DNA from: UBA2336 sp046294915
GTDB lineage: Bacteria; Bacteroidota; Bacteroidia; Cytophagales; Cyclobacteriaceae
Length of the DNA stretch: 64,000 nt
Reading direction: 5' to 3'
NCBI GenBank assembly: GCA_046294915.1
Contig: JBKBOE010000002.1
Coordinates: 1-64,000, forward strand
Shown: one piece after another, positions 60,558 through 64,000 of the stretch
How positions within the stretch are numbered: position 1 is the first letter of the stretch
How the letters are laid out: each line of letters begins with the position of its first letter
Made by a program: the position numbers and the translations under genes
Notes under the pieces: model-generated
Told to the model about the DNA's origin: nothing
What the model saw: the letters and a program-made list of their open reading frames with translations, nothing else
Database searches by the model: none

Positions 60558-61196
60558 CTATTCGGTTTTCATCATTTTAGCCTCAATGGATTGCGTGGTG
60601 TGAGGTACGGCAATCAGACGTTCTTTCGGAATTAGCTTTCCTGTAACCGCGCAAATACCATATGTTCCGTTCTTAATCCGCACCAAAGCATTTTCAAGAT
60701 TGGTAATGTATTTCTGCTGCCTTGCTGCGAGTTGGCTAAGGTTTTCTTTTTCGGCTGTCTCGGCTCCATCTTCAAGTACTTTGGTGTTACCCCCCGATGT
60801 GGCATCCGTACCTTCATCATTATTACGGTTCAGCGTCTCTTTTAAAATTCTGTACTCGTTGCGGGCCTTTTCCAGTTTTTCGTTAATCAGGTTTTCAAAC
60901 TCTCTCAACTCCTCATCCGAGTAGCGGGTTTTATCCTCGGGTAAAGATGTTTTTGCCGGTTTATGTGCGATAGGGCGTTGATTAAGCGCAGGGAAGATGT
61001 TGAGATTGGGAATAGTGGGCTTTGCCGGTGTTTTCTTTTCCGCCTTCTTCGCAACAGGTTTTACAGCCTTTTTCGGTGCAGCTTTAGCAACTTTTTTTGC
61101 CGGCTGCTTTGCCTTAGGAGTTGCCTTCTTTCCTTTTGGTTTTGCCCTGGCAGTTGATTTCTTCGCTGCTTTGGCAGTTTTCTTTGCTTTTGCCAT
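60558..61196 (-). CDS. DksA/TraR-like protein with histone-H1-like tail
   Basis: 212 residues from the ATG at 61196. The first about 60 residues are almost only Lys, Ala and Pro, like the tails of eukaryotic H1 and bacterial Hc1-type proteins. A coiled-coil part (TRYSDEELREFENLINEKLEKARNEYRILKETL) and a DksA C-terminal turn (YGICAVTGKLIPKERLIAVPHTTQ) follow. The C4 zinc finger is degenerate: only one of the four cysteines remains. It may bind both DNA and RNA polymerase (inference). It precedes scpB by 15 nt. Confidence 0.8.
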   Translation of the reverse strand: MAKAKKTAKAAKKSTARAKPKGKKATPKAKQPAKKVAKAAPKKAVKPVAKKAEKKTPAKPTIPNLNIFPALNQRPIAHKPAKTSLPEDKTRYSDEELREFENLINEKLEKARNEYRILKETLNRNNDEGTDATSGGNTKVLEDGAETAEKENLSQLAARQQKYITNLENALVRIKNGTYGICAVTGKLIPKERLIAVPHTTQSIEAKMMKTE

Positions 61197-61291
61197 AATC
61201 CCCTCGTTAAAAAGTTGCGCAAAAATACGTGGACGGTGGTAAAACAAAAAATAAAGCGATATTAATTGCATCTTGTAAATCCCGTTAACCT

Positions 61292-63448
61292 ATGCGCATC
61301 GGAGGAGTTGTTTTCTTCCTTTTTATCATCTCAGCATGCTCCATTTCTACATCTGAAATTGACCGGTGGGAAAAGCGGGCCTCTCATGTTACCATTATCC
61401 GAGATGATTTTGGTGTGCCTCATGTATATGGAAAAACTGATGCCGATGCTGTTTTTGGTTTATTGTATGCACAGTGCGAAGACGACTTTAAGCGCATTGA
61501 ACGCAATTACATTTGGGCTACCGGAAGACTTGCTGAAATTGAAGGTGAGCCGGCCCTTTACAGCGATCTGCGTGCCAAGCTCTTTATGACCACTGAAGAG
61601 GCCATTGAAAATTATAAACAGAGTCCGCAATGGCTAAAAGAACTCTGTCAGGCTTTTGCGGATGGTGTCAACTACTATCTATACAAGCATCCGGAAGTAA
61701 AACCACTGCTGCTCACCCGATTTGAACCCTGGATGCCCTTTTACTTCAGTGAAGGTTCTATTGGAGGCGATATTGAGTCCGTCTCCACATCGCGAATAAA
61801 AGCGTTTTATGAGAGCACAATGCTGGTTGATAATGCCCCTCCATCCGGGCAGCCTGAAGAACCCCAGGGATCAAATGGCTTTGCCATTTCGGGCAAACTA
61901 ACTGAATCCGGTAATGCCTTGTTACTCATTAACCCGCACACATCATTTTACTTTCGTGGTGAAGTGCACGTGGTGAGTGAAGAAGGATTGAATGCATACG
62001 GTGCTGTAACGTGGGGGCAGTTTTTTATTTACCAGGGCTTTAACGAAAAAACCGGTTGGATGCACACCAGTTCGGCTACCGATGTGATGGATGAATTCAT
62101 GGAAACAATTGTTGAAGAAAACGGAAAACGATTTTATAAATACGGAGAAGAATTGCGCCCGGTAGTTGAAAAAGAAGTTACGCTGAAGTATGCTTTAGGC
62201 GATTCCCTACTGGAAAAATCGTTCACCATTTACCGCACACACCACGGCCCTATTACCCACACCGTTAATGAACAATGGACCGCCACCGCCATGAACTGGC
62301 AGCCCGCCAAAGCACTGGAACAATCGTTCATGCGCACCAAAACAAGATCGCTGGAAGAATTTAAACTGGTGATGAACCTGCGCACCAATTCATCCAACAA
62401 CACGGTATATGCCGATGCGGACGGAAACATCGCCTTCTTTCAGGGCAATTTCATTCCGAAACGCGATACAACTTTTGATTATTCAAAACCCGTTGATGGC
62501 AGCAACCCGGCCACCGATTGGAATGGACTGCACGAGGTTAATGAAACAATCCAGGTCATTAACCCCGGTAATGGATGGATACAAAATTGCAATTCAACGC
62601 CTTTCACTTCGGCAGCCGAATACAGTCCGAAGAAGCAAAATTATCCTTATTACATGGCTACCGAGCCCGAAAATTTCAGGGGTGTGCACGCTGTAAAGGT
62701 GTTAGCGGGCCGTTCAGGCTACACGTTAGATAAGTTAATTGAAACTGCTTATGATCCCTACTTACCCGCATTCGAAATACTTATTCCAGGGTTGATTGAA
62801 GCTTTCGATAAATCAGGTAAACGATTTTCATCGCTTAAACCCGCAATTGATGTGCTGCGCGCATGGGATAAAACCGTTTCGAAAGAATCGGCCGGAATGA
62901 CCCTGGCTCACTATTATCTAACGCTCTACCTTCAAAAAGGGCCCCGGCCTGAAGGACTAAACACGATGGCACGGGTTAATTATTTTGGAACAGGAACAAA
63001 GCATGAAGAGCGGTTGCAAATTTTTGCAGAAGCCATACAAAAACTTACCGATGATTTCGGCACCTGGAGCATCCCCTGGGGAGAGATAAACCGTTTCCAG
63101 CGGTTAACCGGAGATATTGTTCAGCAATTTGATGATGCCCAGCCCAGCATTGCAGTAGGCCTTGCTTCCGGCAACTGGGGCGCGCTGGCCTCGTTTGGTT
63201 CACGGGGCAAAACCAATACCAAAAAAATGTATGGCTCCTATGGGAACAGTTTTGTTGCCGTGGTAGAGTTTGGCGATAAGGTACGCGCTAAAAGCATTTT
63301 AGCTGGCGGACAAAGTGGCGATCCGGCTTCCCCTCATTTCACCGATCAGGCCCAGCGCTATGCCGATGTGAATTTTAAAAATGTTGCTTTCTATAAAGAA
63401 GATGTTGAACAACGAGCTGTTCATACTTATCAGCCCGGAAAAAAATAA
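61292..63448 (+). CDS. Penicillin acylase family protein (secreted Ntn hydrolase)
   Basis: 718 residues. The N-terminus has a lipobox-like IISAC end (Cys11-12 region). VTIIRDDFGVPHVYGKTDADAVFGLLYAQCEDDF is the conserved start of the alpha chain. Autocatalytic cleavage is expected before Ser194 in QGSNGFAISGKLTESG, which becomes the N-terminal nucleophile of the beta chain; INPHTSFYF follows. Members hydrolyse beta-lactam side chains or acyl-homoserine lactones; here the amide substrate is unknown. The DUF885 gene follows after 6 nt. Confidence 0.92.
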   Translation: MRIGGVVFFLFIISACSISTSEIDRWEKRASHVTIIRDDFGVPHVYGKTDADAVFGLLYAQCEDDFKRIERNYIWATGRLAEIEGEPALYSDLRAKLFMTTEEAIENYKQSPQWLKELCQAFADGVNYYLYKHPEVKPLLLTRFEPWMPFYFSEGSIGGDIESVSTSRIKAFYESTMLVDNAPPSGQPEEPQGSNGFAISGKLTESGNALLLINPHTSFYFRGEVHVVSEEGLNAYGAVTWGQFFIYQGFNEKTGWMHTSSATDVMDEFMETIVEENGKRFYKYGEELRPVVEKEVTLKYALGDSLLEKSFTIYRTHHGPITHTVNEQWTATAMNWQPAKALEQSFMRTKTRSLEEFKLVMNLRTNSSNNTVYADADGNIAFFQGNFIPKRDTTFDYSKPVDGSNPATDWNGLHEVNETIQVINPGNGWIQNCNSTPFTSAAEYSPKKQNYPYYMATEPENFRGVHAVKVLAGRSGYTLDKLIETAYDPYLPAFEILIPGLIEAFDKSGKRFSSLKPAIDVLRAWDKTVSKESAGMTLAHYYLTLYLQKGPRPEGLNTMARVNYFGTGTKHEERLQIFAEAIQKLTDDFGTWSIPWGEINRFQRLTGDIVQQFDDAQPSIAVGLASGNWGALASFGSRGKTNTKKMYGSYGNSFVAVVEFGDKVRAKSILAGGQSGDPASPHFTDQAQRYADVNFKNVAFYKEDVEQRAVHTYQPGKK

Positions 63449-63454
63449 GGTTGT

Positions 63455-64000
63455 ATGAAGAAACTTCTATGCATCACCTCCATGCTGGCTGTGGTTGTTA
63501 ACCTTGCAGCCCAGTCCAACCTACTGCTTCAAACCAGCGAAGTGCATAACCTGATGGTTAACTATGAGGCCGACCGCGGAAGCCTCTCCCGCTTTTACAC
63601 CATAACCAACTCACCGGAGCGCAGGGAGCGCTTCAAAACATTTTATACCGATTACCTTAACCGGCTGCAACAACTGCCTTTTGAAAATCTTTCGCAGGGC
63701 GGCAAAGTAGATTACCTGCTGTTTAAACGCGACCTGCAGGAGGCGCTCTACACCGTAGCCGTTGAAGAGCGTGAATACAACCTGATAAAGCGTTACGTTT
63801 CCATGGCCGATCCGTTGTACGATCTTGAAAAAAAACGCAGGCGCGGTGTTAGCCTGAACAGCGAAGAAGTAGCCGGACAACTGAACGACATACAAAAGAA
63901 AGTAGCCGATGCCATCAAAAAACTTCCACAAGAACCCAGTTTTGCACCCGAACTGGCCGAACGTGCCGAACAAACCGTGCGCGGGCAAAAAGCTGCCTTA
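63455..64000 (+). CDS. DUF885 family protein, N-terminal part
   Basis: 182 codons are present; the gene runs out of the window. A signal peptide ends near NLAAQ. RGSLSRFYTITNSPERRERF and KVDYLLFKRDLQEALYTVAVEER are typical of the helical N-terminal part of DUF885 proteins, which are HExxH-type metallopeptidase relatives; the zinc motif would lie beyond the window. It is 6 nt after the penicillin acylase gene, so they are likely one operon. Confidence 0.75.
   Translation, partial: MKKLLCITSMLAVVVNLAAQSNLLLQTSEVHNLMVNYEADRGSLSRFYTITNSPERRERFKTFYTDYLNRLQQLPFENLSQGGKVDYLLFKRDLQEALYTVAVEEREYNLIKRYVSMADPLYDLEKKRRRGVSLNSEEVAGQLNDIQKKVADAIKKLPQEPSFAPELAERAEQTVRGQKAAL

Overview
The window is a 64 kb piece of a Bacteroidota chromosome, most likely from the order Cytophagales. 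The evidence is the pair gldE-gldD next to mutY and ssb, a PorE-like OmpA lipoprotein, many lineage-restricted families (DUF6702, DUF4783, DUF2911, LETM1/TerB-type protein, GH3-type adenylating enzyme, a 29-residue COX24/mS38-like protein), and promoters of the Bacteroidota type (TTG, about 19 nt, TAnnTTTG) instead of the E. coli type. Start codons are often GTG or TTG. No rRNA, CRISPR array, insertion sequence, integrase or prophage gene was seen. The region looks like stable core chromosome. No gap between genes is longer than 300 bases.

Layout. 1-8.3 kb: the end of a serine/threonine dehydratase; M1 aminopeptidase, HupE/UreJ-like membrane protein and DUF6702 protein; an ATP-grasp protein with a DinB-like protein; a YHS protein; and a DUF4783-nadC-YcxB-recX run. 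8.4-12.7 kb: an overlapping operon gpmI, lipoprotein, ABC exporter, Fur-family regulator. 12.8-16.8 kb: a TerC-type membrane protein without an ATG start, convergent with a LETM1/TerB-like protein that follows purK-purE. 16.9-21.2 kb: a thioredoxin-fold protein with a PrsW-type protease, then HU, TPR protein, a 29-residue basic protein and RNase G on the minus strand. 21.2-26 kb: mutY, ssb, gldE, gldD and a PLP enzyme. 26-31.5 kb: DPP4-like peptidase with a 2H phosphoesterase, DUF2911, a 39-residue membrane protein, a LOG protein, an aspartyl protease with PDZ domain.

32-36 kb holds the most distinctive system: a flavoprotein, a UbiA prenyltransferase, a type III polyketide synthase and a methyltransferase. 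The UbiA and polyketide synthase genes diverge from a 51 bp gap centred on a perfect 17 bp palindrome. Together they suggest a prenylated or methylated phenolic lipid or quinone pathway (inference). 36-46.4 kb: a lipoprotein, two amidohydrolases (one fused to a beta-propeller), deoxynucleoside kinase, and a TonB receptor with a PepSY membrane protein, probably for metal or heme uptake. 46.4-58.2 kb, all on the minus strand: GH3 enzyme, lptB, recJ, a collagen-like glycine-rich protein, a coiled-coil SPOR-like protein, fumC, the PorE-like lipoprotein, and an HdrB/HdrC-like iron-sulfur pair. 58.2-64 kb: tRNA-Phe, a truncated GIY-YIG gene, an RluB-type pseudouridine synthase with a long basic tail, scpB, a DksA-like protein with a histone-H1-like tail, a penicillin acylase and the start of a DUF885 protein.

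All assignments come from reading motifs and recalled family features; no database search was run.
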